Positions 1-7,618 of a stretch of DNA of 33,086 nucleotides are shown one piece after another. The stretch is taken from positions 1-33,086 of the forward strand of contig CAMDHO010000025.1 of assembly GCA_945898205.1 (NCBI GenBank), in the 5' to 3' direction. Made by a program: the position numbers and the translations under genes. Below the pieces are notes generated by a model that saw only the letters and a list, made by a program, of their open reading frames with translations, was not told where the DNA came from and made no database searches. Positions within the stretch are counted from its first letter, which is position 1. Every line of letters starts with the position of its first letter. This stretch comes from Chlamydia trachomatis. Its GTDB lineage: Bacteria > Chlamydiota > Chlamydiia > Chlamydiales > Rhabdochlamydiaceae.

Positions 1-81
1 TGATAGGGTTTTATTTTCTTTTAATGCGGCTAGAGCGACTTTCTTTTTAAAATTCGCGCTATAGGTAATGCGTTTAGCCAT
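1..81 (-). CDS. IS3-family transposase OrfA, N-terminal part (cut by window edge)
   Basis: Twenty-seven codons are visible from an ATG at 81, preceded by a GGAG ribosome-binding site about 6 bases upstream. The peptide begins MAKRITYSANFKKKVALAAL and continues with KENKTLS. This is the typical opening of the IS3/IS150/IS911-type OrfA helix-turn-helix protein, which binds the element ends and is usually joined to the OrfB DDE integrase by programmed frameshifting. OrfB is outside the window, so whether the element is intact cannot be judged. Confidence 0.75.
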   Translation of the reverse strand, partial: MAKRITYSANFKKKVALAALKENKTLS

Positions 82-165
82 GATTTTTCTCCGATTTTGG
101 AGAAGGATTTTACAGTCATTTCATTTCTTGTTCCACTGTCCAGTTTTCGGGGGGCAGCCTACACA
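1..165 (-). mobile_element. IS3-family insertion sequence, end of element
   Basis: Read on the minus strand, the segment starts near 163-165 with a terminus containing CCCCCCGAAAACTGGACAG, which matches the usual IS3-family end. About 80 bases later comes the transposase OrfA start. Only the first part of the element lies in the window and the rest runs off the left edge. The exact terminal base (163 or 165) and any target duplication cannot be fixed from one end. Confidence 0.75.
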
Positions 166-371
166 CTGTAAGTCGATGTATGCTTCTTGTTTTAATCAAA
201 AAAGATCACAGCTCGCTTTCTTCCTTTGATATTTTAACATCGATAGTTTAAGAGACTAGTTAGATGCTCAGAGCAGTCCTTTATTAAATGTATTTTTCCT
301 TAGAGAGCTTCATAGAGAAAAATTAGGTTGATGTCTATGGGGGGGGGCTCTTTTTTCTCTAGTCGCTAGTT
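166..371. other. Intergenic spacer between IS3 end and priA
   Basis: No coding frame or RNA gene is recognisable. The one distinctive item is a run of nine G at 339-347, lying between AGAGAAAAA (314-322) and TTTTTTCTCT (351-360), which can pair with each other. That pairing could form a weak terminator for priA, which ends at 372 on the minus strand, but the loop is long and the case is not strong. Confidence 0.4.
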
Positions 372-2612
372 TCAAAAAAAGGTGGAGGTGGGGTCTACAT
401 CGATAAAAAGGTGTATTTCTTTGGTTTTAAATTGATTCTGGAGAGTATGTAAGACCGGAGAAGCTGCTAGAACTTTTGTAGATTTAATGAGGAATTGGAA
501 TCTGAATTTGTCTTGTATTTTTGCATGGCCTGAGGGGACAACGGGTAGAAAGTCAAAAGAATTGGGTAGGTTTTGAATCAGAAATTTTCTAGCGGTTTCT
601 GCCGCTTCTTTTGTTTTTTCTAAATCGGAACCGGAAAGAGATATTTTAATTAAATGTGTGAATGGTGGGTAGGAAAAGAGTTTTCTAACAGTAGCTTCTT
701 CTTGAAAAAATTCTGTATAATTTTGGTTAGCAGCGTGCCGAAGCGTGGATTGATCGGGAAGGAAAGTTTGAACAATGACTTCTCCTGGAAGCTCTCCACG
801 GCCAGATCTTCCAGCAACTTGTGTAATAAGCTGGAACATAGATTCACTCGCTCTAAAATCAGGAATGGAAAGTGTAAGATCTGCATTGAGAACTCCAACG
901 AGTGTAACTGATGGGAAATGGAGCCCCTTGGCTATCATTTGAGTTCCTACTAAGATGTCAGCTTTTCCCGAACGAAATTGTTTGAAAATTTTGTCGTGAC
1001 TGCCTTTATGTTTTGTTGTGTCGGCATCCATTCTCAAAACTCTACAAGAGGGAAATATATGATAGAGTTGTTTTTCAACAAGCTCAGTTCCTGCTCCTCG
1101 AAATTTTAAAGAAGCGTCGCTATGACATTTAGAGCATTTATTTTGAGGAGGGATTCGATAATCACAAAGATGACAAGCTAAAATATTATCTCCTAAATGG
1201 AATGTCAAAGAAGTTTCACAATGGGGGCATTGGGAGATGTTAGAACAATTTAAACAGATTTGAGAAGAGTGATAGCCTCGTCGATTAAGAAGGAGGAGAC
1301 TTTGCTCTCCGGAAGCTAGTCTTTTTTTTATTCCGGTTAAGAGTTTATCGGAAAATAGCGTAGTTCCCTTGTGTTTCATGCATTCGTGTTTCATGTCTAC
1401 AATATGAACTTCAGGCATTTGAGCTTTGCCAAGACGACGTGTGAGTAAGCTTAATTTGTATTTGTTGTTTAAGGCGTTTTGATAGCTTTCTAAGCTAGGG
1501 GTGGCACTTCCAAGAATCACTACGGCTTCGCAGAGCTTTGCTCTTACAATGGCAACATCTCGTGCATTGTAAGCAGGGGTTTCACCTGTTTGCTTATAGG
1601 CTCCATCGTGCTCTTCATCGACAATGATAAGGCCTAGGTCGGGGACGGGACAGAAAACAGCAGATCGAGCTCCTATAACAATTTTTGCTTTTTTTTCTTG
1701 GATTTGATGCCAAGCATCCCTTTTTTCCCCATCAGAAAGACGGTAGTGTAAAATAGCGATCTTTTCTTCAAAGCGACTTTTTAGTCGTTCAATGGTTTGA
1801 GATGTCAGTGCAATTTCTGGTACTAAAAAAATAACGCCTTTATTAAGTTTTAGAGCTTCTTCTATAGCTTGAAGATAGACTTCTGTTTTACCACTACCAG
1901 TGACCCCATATAAAAGGTGGCTAGCAAAAGACTGCGTTAAAAGATCTTGTTTGATTTTTTGAACGGCTTCATCTTGTTCTATAGAAAGAGGCTTTGCTTT
2001 GGAGATGAAATAGTCATCATCCCAAGAGGGGGATCTGTCCACTTGATCTGTTTTTAAAGAGATCAAGTGTTTTTTTTCTAACAAAAGAATGGAGGATTTA
2101 GAAGCGTTAGCTTTTTCTAAAAGTTTAGAAAGAGGTGCTTTTCCTCCGAGCTCGAGGAGCATCATAAGGATGTGAGCTTGTTTAGGAAACGATTTTTGTA
2201 GAGCTAAAAAAGGGGTAGAAAGTATTTCTAAAGGTTTTATCGTTTCAACGATCCATTGATTTTGTTCTTTCATGTGATTTCGAATACTGGAGGGGAGGAT
2301 TGCTTTAAGTACTTTATGCATAGGAGAGCTATAGTAAGAGGCGATCCACTGAGCAAGTAAAATAAGGTCTTTTGTTAAGACAGATTGTTCTGAAGCGAGT
2401 TCATGGATTTCTTTTAAGATGGGATAGTGAGAATTTGCTCTTAATGCCCAAACGGTTCCTTTTCGCAAAGAGGTTTTTACTGGCACAATAACTCTGGAGC
2501 CAATAAAAACTTTGCCGAGTAATTCCTTTGGAATAGAGTAATCTAACACGATTTCTACAGCTTCGTCTAAGACTACCCCTGCAAAGGGTGTGTTTTTTTC
2601 ATTGTCGCACAT
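372..2612 (-). CDS. priA: Primosomal protein N' (replication restart DNA helicase PriA)
   Basis: PriA is a superfamily 2 3'-to-5' helicase that recognises stalled forks and reloads the replicative helicase. The 746-residue product has the family's usual length. Walker A GVTGSGKT is at about 236-243 and the DEEH box at 332-335. A zinc-binding insertion follows, with eight cysteines at 453, 456, 462, 465, 480, 483, 493 and 496, and then the C-terminal helicase motifs including VGTQMIAKGLHFP and QVAGRSGRG. The ATG overlaps the end of the upstream minus-strand gene by 40 bases, so the two are probably translated from one mRNA. Nothing looks degraded. Confidence 0.97.
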   Translation of the reverse strand: MCDNEKNTPFAGVVLDEAVEIVLDYSIPKELLGKVFIGSRVIVPVKTSLRKGTVWALRANSHYPILKEIHELASEQSVLTKDLILLAQWIASYYSSPMHKVLKAILPSSIRNHMKEQNQWIVETIKPLEILSTPFLALQKSFPKQAHILMMLLELGGKAPLSKLLEKANASKSSILLLEKKHLISLKTDQVDRSPSWDDDYFISKAKPLSIEQDEAVQKIKQDLLTQSFASHLLYGVTGSGKTEVYLQAIEEALKLNKGVIFLVPEIALTSQTIERLKSRFEEKIAILHYRLSDGEKRDAWHQIQEKKAKIVIGARSAVFCPVPDLGLIIVDEEHDGAYKQTGETPAYNARDVAIVRAKLCEAVVILGSATPSLESYQNALNNKYKLSLLTRRLGKAQMPEVHIVDMKHECMKHKGTTLFSDKLLTGIKKRLASGEQSLLLLNRRGYHSSQICLNCSNISQCPHCETSLTFHLGDNILACHLCDYRIPPQNKCSKCHSDASLKFRGAGTELVEKQLYHIFPSCRVLRMDADTTKHKGSHDKIFKQFRSGKADILVGTQMIAKGLHFPSVTLVGVLNADLTLSIPDFRASESMFQLITQVAGRSGRGELPGEVIVQTFLPDQSTLRHAANQNYTEFFQEEATVRKLFSYPPFTHLIKISLSGSDLEKTKEAAETARKFLIQNLPNSFDFLPVVPSGHAKIQDKFRFQFLIKSTKVLAASPVLHTLQNQFKTKEIHLFIDVDPTSTFF

Positions 2613-3346
2613 AAAATTTTCCAGAGGTCTTTTTTTTTCAAGGGGTTGTTGAAGTAGGTTTCAAAAGGATGAAGAAGGAGAAGTCGGCTAGGACCTAAAA
2701 ATCTTTCTGAAGAAGATGGGATCTCTTTTAAGAAAGGTAGAAGAGAGGGTTTTTTATAAATGGATTCGGAAGATATAAATAGTTTAGCTTGAATCTGCTT
2801 AAAGAAAAGTTCGAAATTCCCTTCCGAAATTTCCCATTTCTTGACGTCAAAAACAGCTGCTGAAGAAAAATGAGATTGGATAGCTAAGCTGATATTTTGT
2901 AAAAAAAGATCAGACTCTTTCCCTTCTCTGAAAGAAAAGATAACAACATCAGATTGGAGTACTCTTTTATAAACGGGATTAACTCGGAGGTCTTTATCTT
3001 TGGGAGCTTCTATGTGTGTTGTGAATTGAGGAAATAACCCTTTTATAGCTTCGGAAAGTGATTCGACCTTTAGCGGAGATGTTTGGATTGTTGGTTTGGG
3101 AATCTCTTTTTCAACGTTTTGTAGTGGAATCGGAAGAGGTTTGTTTTTTTGATCTACATAGGAGGGGGATAAAGGTTTTTTCAGAAAGAGGGGGGCTTCT
3201 GCTTTAGGGGTAACCACAGGTGTTATGGACTCTTCTTTAACAGTCTTTTTTTTAAGGCGCATTTGAGAGGCTGTTATGGTCCAGCTTGTATTCTCATCGA
3301 AGTTCTCTTGCAAAAAACGTAAGGTGTCAAGAAGAAGATGATTCAT
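2573..3346 (-). CDS. Hypothetical protein upstream of priA
   Basis: I do not recognise a family. The 257-residue product has no signal peptide or membrane segment. Residues roughly 30-110 are rich in Lys, Pro, Glu and Ser and probably disordered. The C-terminal half (about 125-257) looks folded, with hydrophobic strands such as SDVVIFSFREG and SRLLLLHPFETYF. It overlaps priA by 40 bases and the preceding gene by 4 (ATGA), so the three form one translationally coupled minus-strand unit. Chlamydia also has an uncharacterised gene beside priA; homology is an inference from position only. Confidence 0.75.
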   Translation of the reverse strand: MNHLLLDTLRFLQENFDENTSWTITASQMRLKKKTVKEESITPVVTPKAEAPLFLKKPLSPSYVDQKNKPLPIPLQNVEKEIPKPTIQTSPLKVESLSEAIKGLFPQFTTHIEAPKDKDLRVNPVYKRVLQSDVVIFSFREGKESDLFLQNISLAIQSHFSSAAVFDVKKWEISEGNFELFFKQIQAKLFISSESIYKKPSLLPFLKEIPSSSERFLGPSRLLLLHPFETYFNNPLKKKDLWKILCATMKKTHPLQG

Positions 3347-3933
3347 GGAAAAGTTCTTTTTTTGTTTAGCTGTTTAATTAAGAGGGTGATTTCAGGAAGG
3401 CGTCTTGTGAAGCCCTTTTTATGAAAGTAATCGCAAAGAAGGATTTGCAGTTTAGGAAGGCCTTCAGGATGGAATTCTTTGAAAAGATCAGGCAAGTATT
3501 TTACATCTAAAAAATAGGAGATCTCTTCGTTATGATTTAGTAAGAAAAATAGGAGGTTTTTATCTGTTTGACATTCTTTCACTAAGGGTTCTAAGAAGGA
3601 GAAAAGATGTTTTAAAAAAGCTTTTTGAGAAAAATCTATTTTATGCATTAAGAAATAAATTAAACGAGATATTTCTTCTTTCATTTGGAGGATAGAATCT
3701 TTGTATTGAGGGAATGCAATAAGAAGCAAAGTTGCGTGTTCTTGGAGTTTATTTAGAGGGGCGTCATAAAATCTTTCTCTTAAGGAAGGCAGAGAAATAG
3801 CCCAGTTTTCAGGGAGTTCATGAACGCAAGTAAATAACTCTGAGAGCGCAAAAGAAAGCAAAAGAGCTTGATCTTTTTTTGTATATATATTGCTTTCAGA
3901 AAAAGGAGAATGAAAGTAAATTCTAGCTTGCAA
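3343..3933 (-). CDS. Hypothetical protein, first gene of the priA unit
   Basis: The 196-residue product has no recognised domain. It is mostly alpha-helical and Leu/Phe/Lys-rich, with no signal peptide or obvious membrane span. Its stop overlaps the next gene's start as ATGA, which supports translation as the head of the three-gene unit with priA. The start at 3933 is preceded by AGGTAGGTCGCCTTGC, which supplies a plausible Shine-Dalgarno sequence. No function can be assigned. Confidence 0.7.
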   Translation of the reverse strand: MQARIYFHSPFSESNIYTKKDQALLLSFALSELFTCVHELPENWAISLPSLRERFYDAPLNKLQEHATLLLIAFPQYKDSILQMKEEISRLIYFLMHKIDFSQKAFLKHLFSFLEPLVKECQTDKNLLFFLLNHNEEISYFLDVKYLPDLFKEFHPEGLPKLQILLCDYFHKKGFTRRLPEITLLIKQLNKKRTFP

Positions 3934-4049
3934 GGCGACCTACCTGTTTTTTCTAGTATGGCAAAAGCGGATTGAAAAAGCAATCTAAGAGATTAAAGAT
4001 AGAATTATGGAATCTATAAGGGCTTCGAGATTTAATCGGTTCCTACATG

Positions 4050-4079
4050 TCTGGAAGAAGGGCCTTTCCAGAGTTTTTT
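4050..4079 (+). terminator. Possible rho-independent terminator without an obvious plus-strand gene
   Basis: TCTGGAA (4050-4056) pairs with TTCCAGA (4066-4072), and GTTTTTTA follows on the plus strand. No plus-strand gene precedes it, so it may be left over from a deleted gene, or be chance in this T-rich stretch. Confidence 0.35.
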
Positions 4080-4200
4080 AATTAAGCATCTTTCCAAATG
4101 CTCTTTTAATCTGTCTGTTGGAAATAGAGATCCAATTTAAAGAAGGACCTGTCTGATAGGTCAAGGCTGTTTTAGGTGAAGATAGGCTTATAGCTTCCAT
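4078..4200 (-). CDS. Small ORF, 40 residues, possibly a fragment
   Basis: An ATG at 4200 opens a 40-residue frame beginning MEAISLSSPKTALTYQTG and ending in FGKMLN. A GGAG lies about 8 bases upstream and the frame overlaps the end of the 85-residue ORF before it by 13 bases. The Ser/Thr-rich start resembles the N-terminus of a secreted effector cut short, but this is only an impression. It could equally be chance or the frameshifted continuation of the upstream ORF. Confidence 0.3.
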   Translation of the reverse strand: MEAISLSSPKTALTYQTGPSLNWISISNRQIKRAFGKMLN

Positions 4201-4445
4201 CGAATTAAGCTCCAAAGGTCATCATGATCTGAATATGGATTCGTCTTAAACTCTTTAGAGTTGAACTCTGCAGATATTTTAAACGTGCTAATCGTTGCAG
4301 GGGCTCCTTTTCGAATCATAGAATAATTATAAAATAAAGGTCCCGATACTTTTTTGCCCATAAGCTTTGCACAAAACTCATCTCCATTCCAAGTGGATTT
4401 GATGTCTTTAAAAAGATTGCCACTTTCAAAGAGTTTATGTCTCAC
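4188..4445 (-). CDS. Small hypothetical protein, 85 residues
   Basis: No family is recognised. The frame opens at a GTG with an AGGAAAGG ribosome-binding site upstream and is moderately polar (Lys, Ser, Asn and Phe) with no signal peptide or membrane segment. It sits in a gene-poor accessory stretch and a second short frame overlaps its end, so it may be part of a decaying gene, not an intact one. Confidence 0.4.
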   Translation of the reverse strand: MRHKLFESGNLFKDIKSTWNGDEFCAKLMGKKVSGPLFYNYSMIRKGAPATISTFKISAEFNSKEFKTNPYSDHDDLWSLIRWKL

Positions 4446-4520
4446 TAGCGACCTTTCCTATGCTTGAAACAAAATATCCATTAGTCCAAAAGGATCTGTA
4501 AAAAATTTTGTGTAAATAAT

Positions 4521-4556
4521 TCTTGAGGGGATGATAACTTTTGCCTTCCCTCAAGA
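4521..4556. repeat. Inverted repeat, 9-bp arms
   Basis: TCTTGAGGG (4521-4529) is the exact reverse complement of CCCTCAAGA (4548-4556), with an 18-base loop. There is no U-tract of note on either side. It may be a weak transcription stop or an element remnant; function unknown. Confidence 0.35.
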
Positions 4557-4635
4557 GAAAAATATATATATTCAAAAAAACTACAATCTATTAGTTTCTA
4601 TTTTTCTGAGCAATTTAACTTTTGAAAGTTTAAAG

Positions 4636-4674
4636 AAACCAAGAGGGCTTTTTTTAAAAAAGCCCTCTTGGTTT
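4636..4674. terminator. Bidirectional rho-independent terminator
   Basis: A near-perfect palindrome: AAACCAAGAGGGCTT is mirrored by AAGCCCTCTTGGTTT, with the runs of T and A at its centre. It lies 34 bases beyond the stop of the Inc-like gene (minus strand) and is the likely transcription end for that gene. Confidence 0.8.
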
Positions 4675-4707
4675 AGCGGAAATGGAAATTTATCTAACTA
4701 GCGAAGT

Positions 4708-4998
4708 TCAATTCGTTATAGTTTGTGTTGGATGCGCTATTTTATGCTGACGATAACAGTGAATTCCCACGGTAAAAAGGAATGTAATGATTAGAGCGGT
4801 TAAAAGAAGCTCAGGTTTTACAAGAGCAAAGATAATAAATATGCAAAGGGTTACAGGATTAAATAATATGTTGATCAGATCTGGAAAAGCCTTCTTTGCT
4901 GCAAGCGTTGTTTTTTCTACCTCTCCTAAATACGATTCACTTTTTATTTGAAAATAACTTTTATTGTCTGTTGTTGTGCTTTGTTTTTCTGGTATCAT
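4708..4998 (-). CDS. Small membrane protein, candidate inclusion membrane (Inc) protein
   Basis: A 96-residue product with a polar 46-residue N-terminus (MIPEKQSTTTDNKSYFQ...). Two closely spaced hydrophobic helices follow, VTLCIFIIFALV and LLLTALIITFLFTVGIHC, separated only by KPE, and then a short basic tail. This bilobed hydrophobic hairpin without a cleavable signal peptide is the defining feature of chlamydial Inc proteins, which are type III secreted and inserted in the host-derived inclusion membrane. Topology is the only evidence for that role; a generic small inner-membrane protein is the alternative. It is a single-gene unit with its own near-consensus promoter (5023-5051) and a strong terminator (4636-4674). 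Confidence 0.7.
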   Translation of the reverse strand: MIPEKQSTTTDNKSYFQIKSESYLGEVEKTTLAAKKAFPDLINILFNPVTLCIFIIFALVKPELLLTALIITFLFTVGIHCYRQHKIAHPTQTITN

Positions 4999-5022
4999 TT
5001 TTTGATCCTTATTTTTTTCTTA

Positions 5023-5051
5023 ATTATATTAAGTTGTTAATAAGAGGTCAA
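5023..5051 (-). promoter_or_regulatory. Sigma70-type promoter of the Inc-like gene
   Basis: On the minus strand TTGACC (5051-5046) is followed after exactly 17 bases by a perfect TATAAT (5028-5023). The start codon is 25 bases further on, giving a short leader. Confidence 0.75.
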
Positions 5052-5102
5052 CGCCTAATTAGTTTGTATTAATTAATTTTGTTTTTTTAAATAGGAAGTG
5101 AA

Positions 5103-5906
5103 ATGAATAATATTGTTTTGAAATCTGAAAAAGTTCTATCTGTATTTTCTCCAGAGCGTGGAATGAACTTAATGCAATTGCAAGTAGAAAAAAAAGAGTT
5201 GATAGAACTAACTAGTAAGCCTTTATTTGAGGAACGCTTTGCAGGACTTGGAAGTTTAATTGGTCCCCATTTTCATCATAGAGCTACGGATCAAATACCT
5301 CCGGTGCCAAACGAGAATTTGTTTCCTCATATAGCAAGAGTTAGAGCAAAAGGTGTTGTGGAGCCTTTTTCTCACGGCATAGCGCGATATGCTCCTTGGA
5401 AAACGCGAGTTTTAGAGAATTCTATTCTGGCAACGCTTTCTGGAGAAGACCTTTGGAATGGACTATCTTTAGCGTCTTTAGAAGGTTTTTCTTTTCAAAT
5501 GAATCTCGAAGCTTCGTTGCTCCCAAGAGGTCTATCTTTAGATTATTCTGTAGAATCGGAAAAGCCCTCGGTAATAGGGCTGCACTATTATTATAGATTG
5601 CCCTCGAGTGGAGGAAGGATTAAGGCTGCAGTAGAAGGTAGAAAAGATGAGTTATGTTTTGATGCCTTGCAAGAAGTTGATTTGGGATTCATTCCTAAAA
5701 AAGGATCAGAGGGTTTTTTTGAAGTCTTTTATGAAAATACGGAGTTTACTATGAAGATCAGCTTTAAAACCGATGATCCTTCATGGCAGTTATATAGACC
5801 ACAAGGGTCTTCATACATCTGTATTGAACCACTTAGTGCAAAAGATCCTAAGCATCCTATTTATAAAAAAAGTAGACTTCAGGTAAGGATAGAGATTTTA
5901 GATTGA
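5103..5906 (+). CDS. Aldose 1-epimerase (galactose mutarotase)-like protein
   Basis: The 267-residue product has landmarks of the galactose mutarotase superfamily, which interconverts alpha and beta anomers of hexoses. They are an early GLGSLIGPHFHHR region (about 48-60), the FSHGIARYAPW motif with His91 where GalM proteins carry HGxxR, and a late ICIEPLSA segment with the conserved glutamate. It is shorter than E. coli GalM (about 340) and closer to the compact hexose-phosphate mutarotase-like members, so substrate is uncertain. A good AGGAAGTG ribosome-binding site precedes the ATG. It is transcribed away from the Inc-like gene and is not in an obvious sugar operon. Confidence 0.75.
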   Translation: MNNIVLKSEKVLSVFSPERGMNLMQLQVEKKELIELTSKPLFEERFAGLGSLIGPHFHHRATDQIPPVPNENLFPHIARVRAKGVVEPFSHGIARYAPWKTRVLENSILATLSGEDLWNGLSLASLEGFSFQMNLEASLLPRGLSLDYSVESEKPSVIGLHYYYRLPSSGGRIKAAVEGRKDELCFDALQEVDLGFIPKKGSEGFFEVFYENTEFTMKISFKTDDPSWQLYRPQGSSYICIEPLSAKDPKHPIYKKSRLQVRIEILD

Positions 5907-5955
5907 AAAAAATATGGCTATCTAGCAGTTTGCATTCTTACAAATGGAGAAAAAA

Positions 5956-6147
5956 ATGAAGAGAGCTTTGATTGCATCCTTAGTGTTTGGGCTGCTTTCC
6001 TTTATAGAATGCAATGCAGATATTGCTATTATGGCAGGACTAGGGCAATTTATACTAACCAGCGATGCTTCTACTTATCCGATTGCGAATTCACTTTTTA
6101 TTGGTGAAAGTTTTGCGAAGTCTATTGCAATGTGTCCTTCTGGCTAG
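5956..6147 (+). CDS. Small secreted peptide, 63 residues
   Basis: The start is placed at 5956 because GGAG lies 10 bases upstream; the in-frame ATG at 5944 itself overlaps that ribosome-binding site. Residues 1-20 (MKRALIASLVFGLLSFIECN) form a typical signal peptide with likely cleavage near NA-D. The mature part is about 40 residues, mildly hydrophobic, with a single cysteine. No family is recognised. Since the following 900 bases hold only decayed genes, this may be the surviving N-terminus of a longer exported protein. Confidence 0.5.
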   Translation: MKRALIASLVFGLLSFIECNADIAIMAGLGQFILTSDASTYPIANSLFIGESFAKSIAMCPSG

Positions 6148-6384
6148 ACTGCGTAATTTTTAATAAGAGGCTTTCTATACTGCAAGGCTTTGAATTTTTT
6201 CGTTTTTACAAGAGAATATAAAAAAAATGGCTTCTCAGATGGGACTTGAATGGATCGTGTTTTGCGATTGTGTTAAAATCGAGAACAGAAGCGGCCTAAA
6301 TCCAGAAAATTGCAGTTCCATGCTGAATATATATGAAGCATAGCTTATTAATGCCGATGAACAGGCTTTTACATCTTATGACTA
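6148..6384. other. Non-coding stretch, no recognisable feature
   Basis: No supported gene. A 39-codon frame at 6227-6343 (MASQMGLEWIVF...) lacks a ribosome-binding site and any recognisable similarity. Confidence 0.4.
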
Positions 6385-6724
6385 TTAGGCTAGATAAAAC
6401 GCGCAAACGTTAATGCATTCTTTTAAAGAACCAAATTCTCCTTTAGGAAGAAGACAGGGTTCATAGCGTTCATTGCTATATGTGAAAAGAGCAAAACTCC
6501 ATTTATTTTCTCCAAAATAACGCAAACGGCCAAGTCGAGACACTGTTTCGTCTTTTTCCACAGAATCTATCTAACAAAATTCTCGTCTAAAACGAAGTTT
6601 AAGTTTGTAAGAAGATCCCCCATGACTGTGAATTTGCATAGGCATCAGCTTGCGCGCGAATTTTCGCATAAGCTGATAAGGGAATTATGTCATCGTTAGA
6701 ATCTGGGTCAAAAATCCAAGGCAT
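6385..6724 (-). pseudogene. Decayed member of a widespread conserved-hypothetical family (MPWIFDP...RLRYFG)
   Basis: From an ATG at 6724 one frame reads MPWIFDPDSNDDIIPLSAYA and on to IFLQT before a stop. A second frame then continues with KLKLRFRREFC, an in-frame TAG at 6571-6573, IDSVEKDETV, RLGRLRYFGENKWSFALFTY, SNERYEPCLLPKGEFGSL and a final stop at 6385. As I recall it, a widely distributed bacterial family of unknown function starts MPWIxDP, carries RFRGxFCYIDAY in the middle and RLRYFGxxxRWSFAFYTYSxERYE near its end. Relative to that, this copy has one frameshift, a nonsense change exactly at the Tyr of FCYID, and a shortened middle. It is non-functional. Confidence 0.75.
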
Positions 6725-6800
6725 GCGCAAAAAATAGCGTAAATAGCTTTTGTTTTTCTAGTTTTTTTATTCAAAAAAATCTTTAAACTCTAGATACTAG

Positions 6801-6917
6801 GAAACCTTTACCGAATTTCAGGAGGCTATTTCTAGTTCGATTGATAAATGTGGCCACGAGTGGAAAGAAGAATTAAAAAGTCTTTTAGTTTTACGCTTTC
6901 AGATGTTTTCTTCTTAG
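6801..6917 (+). mobile_element. IS630-family transposase remnant (C-terminal tail)
   Basis: An open frame reads ETFTEFQEAISSSIDKCG, then HEWKEELKSLLVLRFQMFSS and a TAG at 6915-6917. The pattern (ETFxxFxxAI...YKEELKSLLTLxF near the stop) is the usual end of IS630-type DDE transposases. Nothing upstream of 6800 in this frame is recognisable, so only the last 38 codons survive. Confidence 0.6.
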
Positions 6918-7092
6918 AAAGAGGAGGAGTTTGCCTAAAAAAAACTACAGTTTCGAACAGAGCTTATTAGTTTTTCTAATATGCTTGGGCTTCAACACGG
7001 CTCAGCTATTTATACAAGTCAAAAACCCTCTATGAAAATAAGAAAAATAACCGTTAAAACAATGTCCTAGAGAATGTGTTCATGTGACTAGC

Positions 7093-7602
7093 TTATAAAA
7101 CGAAAAAACTTAAAGTCTCGCAGTATAAGTAGCTTAAGCTCTCAGTATCTTTAATAAATAGAAAGCAGGGGATAGATTCTAAGTGAAGGATATCGGTTAA
7201 TCCTTGGGCTTTAATAAAGTCGTATAAAGTAAAAAAGCGCTGCCTAGCATAGATCCAAAATCCTTTTTCAAGAGAAGCTGGTAATTTATTTACTTCACAA
7301 AACTCTAGATGTTCGCTACTTTTTGGAATAAGATAGATGTTGATTAAACTAATTCTTTCCTTATTTATAAAATCCAGTTTTGTATTTTTAAAAATGGAAT
7401 AAGTCTCATCGTCTAAAAGCAAATAGAGCTCGCTATCCGGGTTAAGATATCGAGCTTGTTTTATTGTTGTTAAAATGCAAGAGGGAATGGGTTTGCCTAA
7501 ATGGACAAAGATCAAAGAGCTTGCCAAAGCGTAGAAAGGAAATAACATACATACAAAAAACAATAAAAGAGTGTAAGTGCAAGCGTTCCTCTTCAATCCC
7601 AT
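7093..7602 (-). CDS. Truncated glycosyltransferase-like protein with signal anchor
   Basis: The 169-residue product has a hydrophobic N-terminus (about 9-27, LLLFFVCMLFPFYALA) followed by SLIFVHLGKPIPSCILTTI, a stretch of strand-helix units, and then FWIYARQRFFTLYDFIK...LTDILHLES. This resembles proteins whose W...RFFxLYDFIxxxxLxxxxHLExD block precedes the glycosyltransferase DxD site. Here that position reads HLESIPCFLF, and the protein ends about 30 residues later, where family members continue for a further 150 or more. I read it as the N-terminal half of an exported glycosyltransferase, probably inactive. The family link is from memory. Confidence 0.5.
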   Translation of the reverse strand: MGLKRNACTYTLLLFFVCMLFPFYALASSLIFVHLGKPIPSCILTTIKQARYLNPDSELYLLLDDETYSIFKNTKLDFINKERISLINIYLIPKSSEHLEFCEVNKLPASLEKGFWIYARQRFFTLYDFIKAQGLTDILHLESIPCFLFIKDTESLSYLYCETLSFFVL

Positions 7603-7618
7603 AGAAATCCTTCACAAA

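Noticed and set aside
6227-6343. 39-codon plus-strand frame starting MASQMGLEWIVF
   Set aside because: No ribosome-binding site, no similarity, and it sits in a stretch of decayed DNA.
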